A DNA stretch of 43,316 bases. It comes from a virus. Shown one piece after another: positions 16,388 through 25,434 of this stretch (the stretch's first letter is position 1; each line of letters opens with the position of its first letter). The notes beneath the pieces are model-generated. The model did not search any database. It was given only the letters and a program-made list of their open reading frames with translations, and was not told where the DNA came from. The DNA lies in IMG/VR virus record IMGVR_UViG_3300023198_000555, positions 1 to 43,316 of that record. The stretch is one strand, 5' to 3'. The translations under genes were made by a program, and so were the position numbers.

Positions 16388-18586
16388 ATGGCATCCCCAC
16401 CCGGCCGCACCGTACCCAAAAGGCCCATCGGCATCATTCCGAAGAATGACTTTTCCGATGGCCCCAAGAGTTTCTCCGGCACCAAGGTCGGTCTCATCAC
16501 TCGCGTCGATGAGATCAACATGAAGGCCGACGTGAAGATCCTGACCGGTGCCGGTCAGCGGTACGAGTTGGATCTGACTCAAGCGATGGCCGGCCCCCGG
16601 AGTTTCTGGGGAGGTGTTCCTGAGAAGAACTCCCTGGTCATCATTGGCTACCGGCGCATCACCAAGAACCTCCAAGACGCCGTGATCCTCGGCTACTTGC
16701 CGACTGGCAACAAGAGCGGCGTCCGATTCGACCCTTACTCGCAGTACGACCCGGGCGACGTTGACCCTGCTGAGCGGCAAGAGGTCGAGCGGCTGTTGGG
16801 TAAGACCCTCCGCTACAAGCGGCTCATGATGAAGCCGGGGGACGTGGGAGGCATGTCCTCCGCAGGCTCCGAGTTGGTGCTCTCTCGGGACGTGGCCATC
16901 AGCAACCGTGCCGGGGACTTTTTCGAGCTTCGGGACTCTGAGCGGACGCTGGTGGCCCAGTCGGTTCATCGGGTCGAGGCTGAGTCTGGGGTCCGCCGGG
17001 TTTCGGGTCCCATCCGTCGCAGTGCCTTCTACTTGCCCGAGGACATCTTCGACGACGAGGGTAAGCTCAAGTCGGCCAACGCTGAGGACTTCAAGGAGCG
17101 CTACTTCGGCCAGGACGAACTGGAGAAGATGGGTCCCGGGCTTCAGGCCGGGGCTCCCCCCAAGTACGCCAATCAGGACGGCACGGTCTCGGAGATATTC
17201 AACGACTTCACCAACTACCCTCCGACGACCTACACCAACGGCAAGAGGGTCTACTACCCTCCGACCTCACCAGGAGTAGGCATCGAGTCCGATGGCTCAA
17301 CGGCCGACGCCTTCGTTGAGCACCGGATGGAGATGAGCCAGACCTCCAACCTGTCCCAGGAGGTGTTGGAGGAAATCGACGGGTTCCGCCTGGACCAACG
17401 CCAGCCCTACATCGAGCAGGTGTTCGGCACCCTCGTCGGCAACGACATGCTCACGTCGCTGGGGATGCGTCAGTACGCCGACATCCTCAAGCCTCGCATC
17501 TTTGACGAGTTCAACTCGACCCGTCGAGGTCGCTTCCGTCTGGAGCGGTGCGTCCGGTCTCCCACCAACGATCTGGAAACCTACACGAAGGCCGGGGCCT
17601 ACATGTTTCGGCTCCGCATCCCCCGGGGGCGCGGAACGGAATACTTCGCCGCTGTTGTCTCCAAGCAGGGGAAGCTCTTTCTCAATGTGCCGGCCCCGGC
17701 GACCGAGGACTACGCTTCGGGAGTCAAGAACGTCGCGGCCGAGATCAACATGGGTGGGGCGCTCAAGGCGTACTTCGGGGCGTCTCGTCCGGATGGTGTG
17801 TCCATCAACGCCACGCTGGCTGGTGGGCTCAAGGCGCTCATTGGCCATGACGCCAGGGGCCGTGCGCTAGACATCAGCTACGGGTCGTCGGTCAAACACG
17901 AATTCCGAAGCGGTACGTCTGACGACAACGACGTTGCCTATGAGATATATTGCCAAGGGGCTTACCGGTCGAACGTCACGGGCACTCACCAGGACTTTGT
18001 AGGAACGCGCCAGACGGTGGCGGACGGAGCCTCCAAGCTCCAGTGCGACCGTCGCATGGTCAACGCCCACGGGGGCTACACCCTGAACGCCGGAGAGGAA
18101 AACAAGCTCATCTCTGGCAAGGCCCAGTACAACCACGCACTTCAGGTGTTGGAGCAAATCGCCGCTGGAGGGAAAATTTCGACCATCCTATTGGGGGGCC
18201 TTGTGCAGAACGTCTCGGTGGGTGGGGTGGTCTACAACGTAGGAGCGGGCGGCATCACCATGGCCGTTCAGGCGGGCGGCATCATCGGGGATGTGACCGC
18301 CGGGGCCATCTCCTTCACCACGAAGGCCGGGGCGGTGAGCCTGGCTACGGGCGCGGGCGCGGTGTCCATCGGGACAACCGGGGGCGCCATCGCTCTCACG
18401 GCCAGCCTGGCTCTCAACCTGGCAGGCTCGGCCATCATAGCGACTGCCGCTCAGGTCAAGCTCGGGTCGCCCGCCGCAACCTTCGGGGTGTGTCGAGGCG
18501 TCCCATCGCTGCCTCCAGGAGCCCCTACGCTGGACCCCATCACGGGCATCCCCCTCCTAGGCAGCGCGATGGTCTGGTCTACCTGA
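16388..18586 (+). CDS. Baseplate central spike protein (gpV/gp5/VgrG-like), 732 aa
   Basis: This is the trimeric needle that pierces the cell envelope. Residues about 30-110 fit the OB-fold of gpV/gp5 spikes (TKVGLITRVDEI, WGGVPEKNSLVIIGYRR, then DAVILGYLP). A middle domain of about 480 residues is unassigned. Residues 602-682 form nine perfect nonapeptide rungs of the type AGGIxxxVx: LGGLVQNVS, VGGVVYNVG, AGGITMAVQ, AGGIIGDVT, AGAISFTTK and so on. This is the signature of an intertwined beta-helix needle. T4 gp5 uses an octapeptide, so the period differs. The end (683-732) is P-rich with one Cys, and I see no HxH iron-binding tip motif. The gene starts 2 bases after the hub stop, and its TGA overlaps the next ATG (TGATG), so the three are probably coupled. 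No lysozyme domain is present. Confidence 0.82.
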   Translation: MASPPGRTVPKRPIGIIPKNDFSDGPKSFSGTKVGLITRVDEINMKADVKILTGAGQRYELDLTQAMAGPRSFWGGVPEKNSLVIIGYRRITKNLQDAVILGYLPTGNKSGVRFDPYSQYDPGDVDPAERQEVERLLGKTLRYKRLMMKPGDVGGMSSAGSELVLSRDVAISNRAGDFFELRDSERTLVAQSVHRVEAESGVRRVSGPIRRSAFYLPEDIFDDEGKLKSANAEDFKERYFGQDELEKMGPGLQAGAPPKYANQDGTVSEIFNDFTNYPPTTYTNGKRVYYPPTSPGVGIESDGSTADAFVEHRMEMSQTSNLSQEVLEEIDGFRLDQRQPYIEQVFGTLVGNDMLTSLGMRQYADILKPRIFDEFNSTRRGRFRLERCVRSPTNDLETYTKAGAYMFRLRIPRGRGTEYFAAVVSKQGKLFLNVPAPATEDYASGVKNVAAEINMGGALKAYFGASRPDGVSINATLAGGLKALIGHDARGRALDISYGSSVKHEFRSGTSDDNDVAYEIYCQGAYRSNVTGTHQDFVGTRQTVADGASKLQCDRRMVNAHGGYTLNAGEENKLISGKAQYNHALQVLEQIAAGGKISTILLGGLVQNVSVGGVVYNVGAGGITMAVQAGGIIGDVTAGAISFTTKAGAVSLATGAGAVSIGTTGGAIALTASLALNLAGSAIIATAAQVKLGSPAATFGVCRGVPSLPPGAPTLDPITGIPLLGSAMVWST
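18191..18433 (+). repeat. Nonapeptide (27-base) coding repeats of the spike beta-helix
   Basis: Nine consecutive 9-residue rungs are encoded here, each beginning with A/V/L/G, then G or A, then V or I. The last rung (674-682) has decayed. The DNA is GC-rich and recurrent (GGCGGCATC-like blocks), which makes it a likely site of rung gain or loss. Confidence 0.8.
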
Positions 18587-19146
18587 TGCCGATCACGGTC
18601 CCCGGCGTCATGGGGGTCTTGGTCCCCAGCATCGTTTTCACGGGCCCTGGTGTGTTCAAATACTCCAAGGGAGTGGCCATCGGCCTGACCAAGTGGGCGA
18701 GGACCATCCAGGTTTCGACCACGGATACGGGCACGGCCGGAGCGGGCACGGGGATTCTCCCCTTAATCGTGCCCCAACCCCTGCTGTTTGGCCACATCCT
18801 GGCGGGCATGAAGAACCAGAAGCTCCTGGGTCTTTTGGCCGTCCCCTTCATCGTTGGGGTCTCGACCGGCTTGAACCTGGCGTTCCTTCAGATGGTGATC
18901 AACACGACGCACCCGTCAGTGGGAGCCGGCGCCGGGCTGGCGAGCTTCAAGGCCCCGCCGGCCACCCCGTTCATTCTTGAAGGATTCAAGCTGGCCGGCA
19001 TGAAGGGCGACGGGACGGCCAAGAAGGCCAGAGCTTTGGCCTTCGGACTCGACAAGTCCATCGCGAGTCTTGTTATCCCCATCCCCATTGTAGGGCCGCC
19101 CTCCCCTTCACCCTCATCGGGTGTTGGCTCGGGCTCGCTCGCATGA
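18586..19146 (+). CDS. Glycine- and hydrophobic-rich spike-adjacent virion protein, 186 aa
   Basis: The true start is ATG 18586, overlapping the spike stop by one base. A longer open frame reaching back to 17950 is only the spike gene read in another phase. The protein is unusually apolar, rich in G, V, L, I and P. Short hydrophobic stretches occur at residues 1-35, 55-105 and 160-175, with GTGILPLIVP and LLGLLAVPFIVGV among them, but polar turns break them up. The end is P/S/G-rich. No PAAR motif is visible. A tip, cap or membrane-contact role is plausible because the gene is coupled to the spike gene, but the function is unknown. Confidence 0.75.
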   Translation: MPITVPGVMGVLVPSIVFTGPGVFKYSKGVAIGLTKWARTIQVSTTDTGTAGAGTGILPLIVPQPLLFGHILAGMKNQKLLGLLAVPFIVGVSTGLNLAFLQMVINTTHPSVGAGAGLASFKAPPATPFILEGFKLAGMKGDGTAKKARALAFGLDKSIASLVIPIPIVGPPSPSPSSGVGSGSLA

Positions 19147-19364
19147 GGATGAAGATGGATAAGAGCCACAAGACGACTGGAGAGTTGGGGACGGTAGCTG
19201 GGCTTGTTGAGGTACGGCCGGTGGTCAAGAGTCAGAAGCGTGACGACCTGATCCCTGGCGACACCGAGCAATACCTCGACGTTCTGCTGTGCAACTCCAA
19301 GGGACGGGAGAAGCTAGTTCGGTTCCCCGTCTCGCCGGAAGTAGTAGCCTTCTACCAGGAGTAG
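19143..19364 (+). CDS. Small hypothetical protein, 73 aa
   Basis: The gene overlaps the upstream stop by four bases (ATGA). ATG at 19155 is an equally good start because GAGG at 19145-19148 lies 6 bases before it; that form would have 69 residues. The protein is charged, with a likely small beta fold (LGTVAGLVEVRP, then YLDVLLCNSKGREKLVRFPV). It is not recognised. Tight coupling on both sides suggests it is made together with spike and baseplate proteins. Confidence 0.65.
   Translation: MRMKMDKSHKTTGELGTVAGLVEVRPVVKSQKRDDLIPGDTEQYLDVLLCNSKGREKLVRFPVSPEVVAFYQE
19357..19361 (+). promoter_or_regulatory. Ribosome binding site for the 1974-aa gene
   Basis: AGGAG lies 6 bases before the GTG at 19368, inside the last codons of the small upstream gene. 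It supports this GTG as the real start. Confidence 0.75.
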
Positions 19365-19367
19365 CCC

Positions 19368-22300
19368 GTGGGCCTGTCCGTCACTGGTTACGTCCTGGAG
19401 CCACCCAGGGTTGGTCAGGGGAACTCCCCGTTCACGGCGACGCCCAACATCGTCATCTCGGACCAGTCTGCCTTCGACGCAGCGTACCCTTCGGACGAGT
19501 CGGCCCCTCGAACCGAGTACCTGGTCTTCGTTCTGACCGACGGAAAGTTGACCGTCGCCGTTTTCGGGTGGACCAAGAACGAGGTCATCAACCGTTTTGA
19601 CTACGACGGTCAGGCCGGGGGCTTCAGGCCCCTCGTGGGCGCTGCCTTGATCGAGATCGGAGCCCTCGCCTCCGACTCCAACACCAACCGGCTGACGGCT
19701 CCCATTCCGACCGACACCGACCTGGTGAGCTACCCCATGCGGATCTCGCTGGGCACGGCGAGCGGCACCACGTTCACCATCGACCTGGTGGCCAACGATG
19801 CTGCCTTGAACGACCCCCCCGCTCCCGACGACCCTCCACCGGGGACGGTCCGCTTATCTCTGGAGTCGGGCAACCTGGGGTGGGCTCCCGCAGACCTCGT
19901 GACCTATGAGGGCCAGGACGTTCGGGTCCAGCGCCAGACGTTCTACCAGATCGACCAGTCGGCCAGCATTGGGGACGTAGCAGCCCCGTTGCTGCTCAAC
20001 CCTCTGCCCGCTACGAGCCAGTCTCCGCTCGTCCGTCTGGGGTTCGGCGAATACCTCACGGCGGTCGAGAAAGCCAACGAGGCGGCGTTCTCGCCCAACC
20101 CAACGGTAGGCACAGTCGAGTGGGCCGTGGACACTGGGCGGCTCAAGTTCAACTCCAGCTACACGGCCCTTCCGGTCTACTACGACGGGGCTCTGATGGC
20201 TGCCGACCTGACGGTGCCGACCGCCGCCCTGGGGGACGTGGATGCCCCAGGCACCCTCTCCCCGATCCCCTCCGAGGACAGTGACACCTACTTCCGGTCT
20301 CCGGGGGTCGTCCAGTTCCCCCAGACCCAGTTCGTGGACGCTCTCTCGTCTGGCAAGGCGGGGGTGGTCCAGATCGAACGAGGGACCGGCAATGTGTGGC
20401 CCTCGACCGCTGACCAGGCCGAGTACGCGGGGGAAGCCCTCCAGGCAGTCTTGCCGGACGTGCTCATCGAGCGAGGGCTCTCGCTCCGGCTGTTCCGGTC
20501 CCCGGTGGACCTGGGTGCGACCGACCCAACGGTCAAGGATGTGGCAGCGCTCTACGAGACCGCCGGGGCTACGATGGCCGATCCCATCATCGCGGTGCCC
20601 CAGGTGGCGTTGCCAGCGGTGCCGGTGGATACCGAGCCGCTGGTCGTGGATGTGCTTCAGGGAACGGGCTCCTTCACTCCCGGGGAGCTACCCAGGCTGG
20701 ACGTAGCTTCGCCGCCGACTGGCTTCGGGTACGTGCTCGATTTCGAGGACCAGGTGCTCCTGTACGCTCGTCGGGACGAGAACGAGGTCTTGACCTTCAC
20801 GGCCGACTACGGAGCCGTCCAGCTTCCCAACCCGCTCGTGTTCGAGAACAACCTGCTCCTGGAGCTAGAGGACACGCCAGGCGGTGGGATCTACACGCCC
20901 CTGGTCCTGGGCACGGACGCTCTGATTGTGAGGCCCCCGGGCCTGGTCACATTGGTCGAGACGGACGGAGCTTTCGTCACCTCGGGCTCGGCGGCGTCAA
21001 TTTCGGGGACCACCTTCACCGACACCTCCCAGGACTTTACTCTGGTCTCAGCACCCCTTCCGGTGGTGCCTGGCGACCTGCTGGTGCCCACGGCTGGCCC
21101 AGCGGCAGGGGTCTACACCGTCGCCACAGTGGCGGCCCAGACACTCACCCTGGACGAGTCTTACGCGGGCAGTGAGACGGGGGTGTCCTACGAGATTCGG
21201 CGAGGGCAGGAGGTCTTGGCGGACCGGTACTTCCGAGAAGTGCTGCCCCTCGATCCCAACACCAAGGTCGAGAAGATTCAGGCCCTCGGGACGACGACCA
21301 ACGGGCCTCGTCTGAACATCAATCCGGCCTTCGCCCCGACCAGCCGGTTCCGGTTCGGCAAGACGACGTTCGCTACGCTGGTCTCGCTGGTCCTGAACGA
21401 CGGGGCGTTCACGGCCCCAGCCTCGATGTCTGCCGGCCAGGTCGAGATCAGCATCGACACCGGCAACCTCAACTTCTCCCAGGATGACGTGAACGCGGGA
21501 GAGACGGTCTACTGGGTCCGAGAGTTGGAGCTTGGTACGGAGTACACGCTCCAGCCCGAGTTAGGCTTCATCGAGCTTGCCGAGCGGATGCTGGAGTTGG
21601 GGGAAATCTTCGTCACCTACAAGGACTCTGACGGCAATCTCATCGAAGAACGTGGGACCTTCTTGGTGCGCAAGGAGGATGTTCCGCACGCCGTCCCCAC
21701 GGCGACGATGACGTTCAACCCGTTGGGGCGCGAGACGGCGGAACTCCCGCTGCCCAAGGTCTACCGAGGTGGCCGACCTCAGTCGGACGCTCAGGTGAAG
21801 GTGGATGTCTCGACCACCACCATCACGTTCCTGACGAGCACCCAGGTGACGGACGCTCTGCCGGCGGGCATCCCGGTGGGGGTCAACGAGAGCGTCTACA
21901 TCGACTACTACATCTACGAAGCCTTCGGCGGCGAGAAGACCCTTTCGGTTCTCCAGCCCCCGATGCTGAACGTCCCGATCCAGATTGCCGAGGGGGACAC
22001 CTCGTTCGACATGGGCGGCGACCGGACCACGGACTTCCTGCCCGACTACCTGCTCCGGCTGGACAACGCTCAGGTCTACCTCATCGACTCGGCGAGCTAC
22101 AACGCGGGCACCGAGACGACGACCATCACCATCGTTGCTGGCTCGGGCGACTTCCAAGGCTTCCTGGAGGACTACCGGAACCCCACTCTGGCGGTTAGCT
22201 CGGGGCTGACCCCCATCTCGGGAGCGTCGTCCTACTTCCAGATCGAGACGGCCTCTTTTGAGTCCACGCCTAGGGGCTCCAGTCTCTTGCGCTTGGCCGG

Positions 22301-25292
22301 AGACCTGACTCAAACCTACGTCAACGGGCTCGTCGTTTACTTCGATGGCGGGGCTACCTTCACGGACTTCAACCTGGTCGAAGGCTCTGCCTACGATGCG
22401 GACACGGACCGAACCGAGGTCACGTTTTCGTCCAACGGAGCGCGCCAGTACACGGCTTCTCCAGGACTCTTGAGGCGGTCGCTCCGAGCCGTCCTGGAGT
22501 CCCCCGCTGCTCAGGGCCACACTTCCAACGCTCCCATTCTGAACGAACCCAACCCCGACGACCCGGTATTCCAGGGCAGCATCATCACGGTCTTTCGGAA
22601 GGTTGAGGGGGAGCCCGGCGTCCTCTTGACCGAGGGGGTGGACTACACCATCGACGCTTCTGGCCTGGTGGTGTTCACCGACCCGCTGGGGCCTGGCGAG
22701 GAACTCTCGATCCTCTACACGGGGAACCGTCTGGTGGATGCCGGGCGCCGGTTCCGGGCTTCGTACACGTATGGGATCGCTCCAGACGAGACCACCAACG
22801 GTCTGCTGAACCAGATCCTCACGATGGACTACACGACCTACCTTCCAGACTCGTTCTTCTGGAGGGTCGAGACGTTCACCAACTTCCGAGGCGAGTTGGA
22901 GACCCAGTACGAGCAGGATGCCAAGGCATCAGTCCCCTCGGGCGGCCCCATCTTGGAGAATGCGGCTGCCACCCGACTCTACGAGCAGGGGGTGGAGTCT
23001 ACCTTCTTCCAGGAGGGCTACCTGTCCAACGAGGACATCGTGGCCCGAGCCACCCTCGTGCTCTACAACGATGCGGTCAACTACTTGGAAGACGCCCTCC
23101 AAGACATGGATGGCCGCGTTGTGGGGGATCAGGACGGTCGGTTCCTTTTCGACGGCCTCATCGACAACCCGGACCGGGCGACCTTTGCCGAGGTCACGAA
23201 CCAGATCGATGACCGGTTCAAGATCAGCCCCGCTCCCTACACCTTCTCCTGGCCCTTCTCACTGGTCTCCATCGGCACCTACCTGGAGGTCTACAAGGCG
23301 GCTCCGACCAGCCGGTTCTACCCGACCCAGCGATACATCGCTACGGGGGTAGAATACACGCCGGCTTTCCCGCCAGGCCCCGCGACGGGGACAGTCATGG
23401 GGGCTGTCGGCTACGAGAATGTCACGGGGCTCAGCGGGGTCGAGAAGCGCTGGCCTTGGGCGGTCGTGACCGAGACGGCTGAGGTAGGCGACACTCAGAT
23501 CAAGGTGGACTTTGCTGAGGGCGATGCCGACCTGTTTCGACCCTCCTTCTCGGCCAGTGACGTTGTGACGCTCTATGCGCCCGACCGCGTTACGGCGCTG
23601 GTTACGGCCACCACAGTAGCGTCTGTCCCAGACGCTACCACCATCAACCTGCCTGCCTTGACGGTAGAGGTGCCCCGGGGCTCGGCGGTCGTGCTCGATG
23701 CGACCGACAGCAACTACCGGGACAAGTACACGGTTGGTTTGGACCTTGGGCTGGACGCCGAGCTAGGGCTCCTGACGGTCATCAATCCGGGAACATTCTT
23801 CACCAACAACCCACCTCCATCGGAGACGCTGTTGGACCTGTACGCGGGTGTCCCCGCCACGGAAACGGCTCCCGAGCGTTTCCCTGCCCTTGATGGCCTC
23901 ACGACGGACGACGACGGCAACCGAGGGCTCCCTCCCCTCAACCCTTCGGTAGATTCCGAGATCGGCGGTGACCCCCAGAACGTCGGCTACCTCTACGTCG
24001 AGCAGGAGAACATCGAGGTGGGAGGCCGTTTGCGGTCGTCTACTCGGGCCCCCTTCTTGGGTACAGGGGACTTGGACGGTCCAGGTACGACCATCACTCT
24101 GACGGCCGGCACCTTCCCCTCTCCCACCCCCAACGTCGGGGACCTCGTTCGCATCCTCGACGGAGTGGCCGGCAACACGATCAACTTCCGAAGAATCACC
24201 GGGTTCCCAACGGCGAGTACCATCACCGTAGCTCCTGGGGATGCCTACACGCCGGACACTGGGTTCAGCTTCACCGTCACGGTCAGCAACCCCGTGGAGG
24301 CGGGAACGACGGCCACTACCACGGTCAGCCCCGCTACTCTCTTGACCGATACAGCGGCATTCTTCCAGACCAACAACGTGTTGCCCGGCTATACCGTCGT
24401 GTTCACGACTGGCGGCCAGGAGGAACGTCGTCAGGTCACGGCCGTGTTGTCGCAAACGCAGCTAAACATCACCGCTGTTTCATGGGCCGTCCCCGCCACT
24501 GTGGACTACCGGGTGGATGGCCCACTCGGTACTTTTGGCGGGACCGCCTCGATTCAAGAGGACATCGAGGAAGCGTTGGACGGCCAGCTTGAGGTCTTGT
24601 CCACGAACACGCCCCCCACGAAGCCCTACAGCGAGCGAAAGGGCGTCGAGAACTACCTGGACAGCGTGTTCACGTACATCTACGTGGCCTACGCGGGCAC
24701 CGTCAGCGGCAGCACCTTGACGAGCGCGGGGGCTACCTTCATCGACGATGCTTCGCCAGGTGACTACATCTACGTCAAGACGGGGGCAAACACGGCAGTC
24801 TACTTGGTGGACACCATCACGGACCAGAACAACCTGGAGGTTGATGGGACGTTCCCCTCGGCGGCTGCCGTCACCTACTGGCTGGCTTCGACGACCCTGG
24901 CCACCCAGTCCGCTTTGGATGCTGTCTCGGCAGTGTTGGTGAACATCGACCAAGCGATTGCCGAAGCCACCGCGTTCTCGTCGTTGGTGACTACTCAAAT
25001 TCCGGTGTTGGGGGACAGCGGCGCTTTTGCTCGGGGTTGGCAGACGGCCGATCTCGACAACCGGGCAGCAGAGGTCACCGCTCGACTGAACACACTCTCG
25101 AACGACGACGTTCCAGCGCTCGCTAGCATCATGGCCGCCACGGATCGGCTCTACGACAAGAGGTATGTATGGATCGATGCAAGGATCAACCTGGAGACGG
25201 GGATCATCGTGCGGAAGGAGAGGGCCAAGGAGAACCGGGAGAAGAACGACGCGACGACTCTGAAGGCGTTGACGAAGCTGCTGACGACGTAG
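19368..25292 (+). CDS. Giant repeat-rich baseplate structural protein, 1974 aa
   Basis: No single family is recognised over the whole length; the protein is nearly all beta with few Cys or membrane features. Two internal repeat families are visible. Family A is a strand pair with an SGNLxF-like core at about 158-187, 247-276, 331-358 and 689-718 (for example TVRLSLESGNLGW and QVEISIDTGNLNF). Family B is a 65-75 residue module with PGD then GxYxV and a closing YxI strand at 537-612, 1570-1645, 1646-1718 and 1774-1841, perhaps also at 1368-1447. Two further strand motifs, GTEYTL and GVDYTID, each ending in a VTY or LYT strand, sit near 724 and 1090. A helical stretch is found at about 1200-1250 and another at the C-terminus (1845-1974), which is charged. 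Position between spike and wedge genes points to a baseplate component. The start is GTG with AGGAG. Confidence 0.8.
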   Translation: MGLSVTGYVLEPPRVGQGNSPFTATPNIVISDQSAFDAAYPSDESAPRTEYLVFVLTDGKLTVAVFGWTKNEVINRFDYDGQAGGFRPLVGAALIEIGALASDSNTNRLTAPIPTDTDLVSYPMRISLGTASGTTFTIDLVANDAALNDPPAPDDPPPGTVRLSLESGNLGWAPADLVTYEGQDVRVQRQTFYQIDQSASIGDVAAPLLLNPLPATSQSPLVRLGFGEYLTAVEKANEAAFSPNPTVGTVEWAVDTGRLKFNSSYTALPVYYDGALMAADLTVPTAALGDVDAPGTLSPIPSEDSDTYFRSPGVVQFPQTQFVDALSSGKAGVVQIERGTGNVWPSTADQAEYAGEALQAVLPDVLIERGLSLRLFRSPVDLGATDPTVKDVAALYETAGATMADPIIAVPQVALPAVPVDTEPLVVDVLQGTGSFTPGELPRLDVASPPTGFGYVLDFEDQVLLYARRDENEVLTFTADYGAVQLPNPLVFENNLLLELEDTPGGGIYTPLVLGTDALIVRPPGLVTLVETDGAFVTSGSAASISGTTFTDTSQDFTLVSAPLPVVPGDLLVPTAGPAAGVYTVATVAAQTLTLDESYAGSETGVSYEIRRGQEVLADRYFREVLPLDPNTKVEKIQALGTTTNGPRLNINPAFAPTSRFRFGKTTFATLVSLVLNDGAFTAPASMSAGQVEISIDTGNLNFSQDDVNAGETVYWVRELELGTEYTLQPELGFIELAERMLELGEIFVTYKDSDGNLIEERGTFLVRKEDVPHAVPTATMTFNPLGRETAELPLPKVYRGGRPQSDAQVKVDVSTTTITFLTSTQVTDALPAGIPVGVNESVYIDYYIYEAFGGEKTLSVLQPPMLNVPIQIAEGDTSFDMGGDRTTDFLPDYLLRLDNAQVYLIDSASYNAGTETTTITIVAGSGDFQGFLEDYRNPTLAVSSGLTPISGASSYFQIETASFESTPRGSSLLRLAGDLTQTYVNGLVVYFDGGATFTDFNLVEGSAYDADTDRTEVTFSSNGARQYTASPGLLRRSLRAVLESPAAQGHTSNAPILNEPNPDDPVFQGSIITVFRKVEGEPGVLLTEGVDYTIDASGLVVFTDPLGPGEELSILYTGNRLVDAGRRFRASYTYGIAPDETTNGLLNQILTMDYTTYLPDSFFWRVETFTNFRGELETQYEQDAKASVPSGGPILENAAATRLYEQGVESTFFQEGYLSNEDIVARATLVLYNDAVNYLEDALQDMDGRVVGDQDGRFLFDGLIDNPDRATFAEVTNQIDDRFKISPAPYTFSWPFSLVSIGTYLEVYKAAPTSRFYPTQRYIATGVEYTPAFPPGPATGTVMGAVGYENVTGLSGVEKRWPWAVVTETAEVGDTQIKVDFAEGDADLFRPSFSASDVVTLYAPDRVTALVTATTVASVPDATTINLPALTVEVPRGSAVVLDATDSNYRDKYTVGLDLGLDAELGLLTVINPGTFFTNNPPPSETLLDLYAGVPATETAPERFPALDGLTTDDDGNRGLPPLNPSVDSEIGGDPQNVGYLYVEQENIEVGGRLRSSTRAPFLGTGDLDGPGTTITLTAGTFPSPTPNVGDLVRILDGVAGNTINFRRITGFPTASTITVAPGDAYTPDTGFSFTVTVSNPVEAGTTATTTVSPATLLTDTAAFFQTNNVLPGYTVVFTTGGQEERRQVTAVLSQTQLNITAVSWAVPATVDYRVDGPLGTFGGTASIQEDIEEALDGQLEVLSTNTPPTKPYSERKGVENYLDSVFTYIYVAYAGTVSGSTLTSAGATFIDDASPGDYIYVKTGANTAVYLVDTITDQNNLEVDGTFPSAAAVTYWLASTTLATQSALDAVSAVLVNIDQAIAEATAFSSLVTTQIPVLGDSGAFARGWQTADLDNRAAEVTARLNTLSNDDVPALASIMAATDRLYDKRYVWIDARINLETGIIVRKERAKENREKNDATTLKALTKLLTT
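20976..21203 (+). repeat. Family B beta-module, copy 1 in the 1974-aa protein
   Basis: Residues 537-612 show the layout FTDTSQDF, then PGD, then GVYTVATV, then TLTLDES, then SYEI. The closest relative in the window is the copy in the 1630-aa protein at 41333-41539, which shares GVYxxxTVxA followed by TLD. Similarity is at protein level only. Confidence 0.6.
24075..24890 (+). repeat. Family B beta-modules, copies 2-4 in the 1974-aa protein
   Basis: Three copies lie at residues 1570-1645, 1646-1718 and 1774-1841. They share an F or T before a variable turn, then VGD, PGY or PGD, a strand, a Y or Q before V, and a final YxV/YxL strand. Copies 2 and 3 are directly adjacent; copy 4 follows a helical linker. 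Confidence 0.5.
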
Positions 25293-25336
25293 CCCTCAAG
25301 TGGGTTCGCAAGAACCGCCTCCCGATTCAGGACCGC

Positions 25337-25429
25337 ATGACCGAGGTGGTGAGCAAGACGATAGACGCGGCCAAGGCCGAGCGTGAAGGACTCAAGAAGA
25401 AGCTCAGGAAGTTGCAGTACGGAAGCTAA
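25337..25429 (+). CDS. Possible 30-aa basic helical miniprotein
   Basis: ATG at 25337 has AGGA at 25329-25332, and the predicted protein is strongly basic and helical (KAEREGLKKKLRKLQYGS at the end). Codon third positions in this frame are already G/C-rich just after the 1974-aa gene stops at 25292. The real reading may therefore begin earlier, by a frameshift (-1) from the end of that gene or by a non-standard start. Otherwise the 142 bases between the flanking genes hold nothing I recognise. Confidence 0.4.
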   Translation: MTEVVSKTIDAAKAEREGLKKKLRKLQYGS

Positions 25430-25434
25430 GGTAG

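Noticed and set aside
17950-18585. N-terminal extension of the 186-aa gene
   Set aside because: This part is the spike gene read in another phase (R/G/H-rich). The real start is ATG 18586 overlapping the spike stop.
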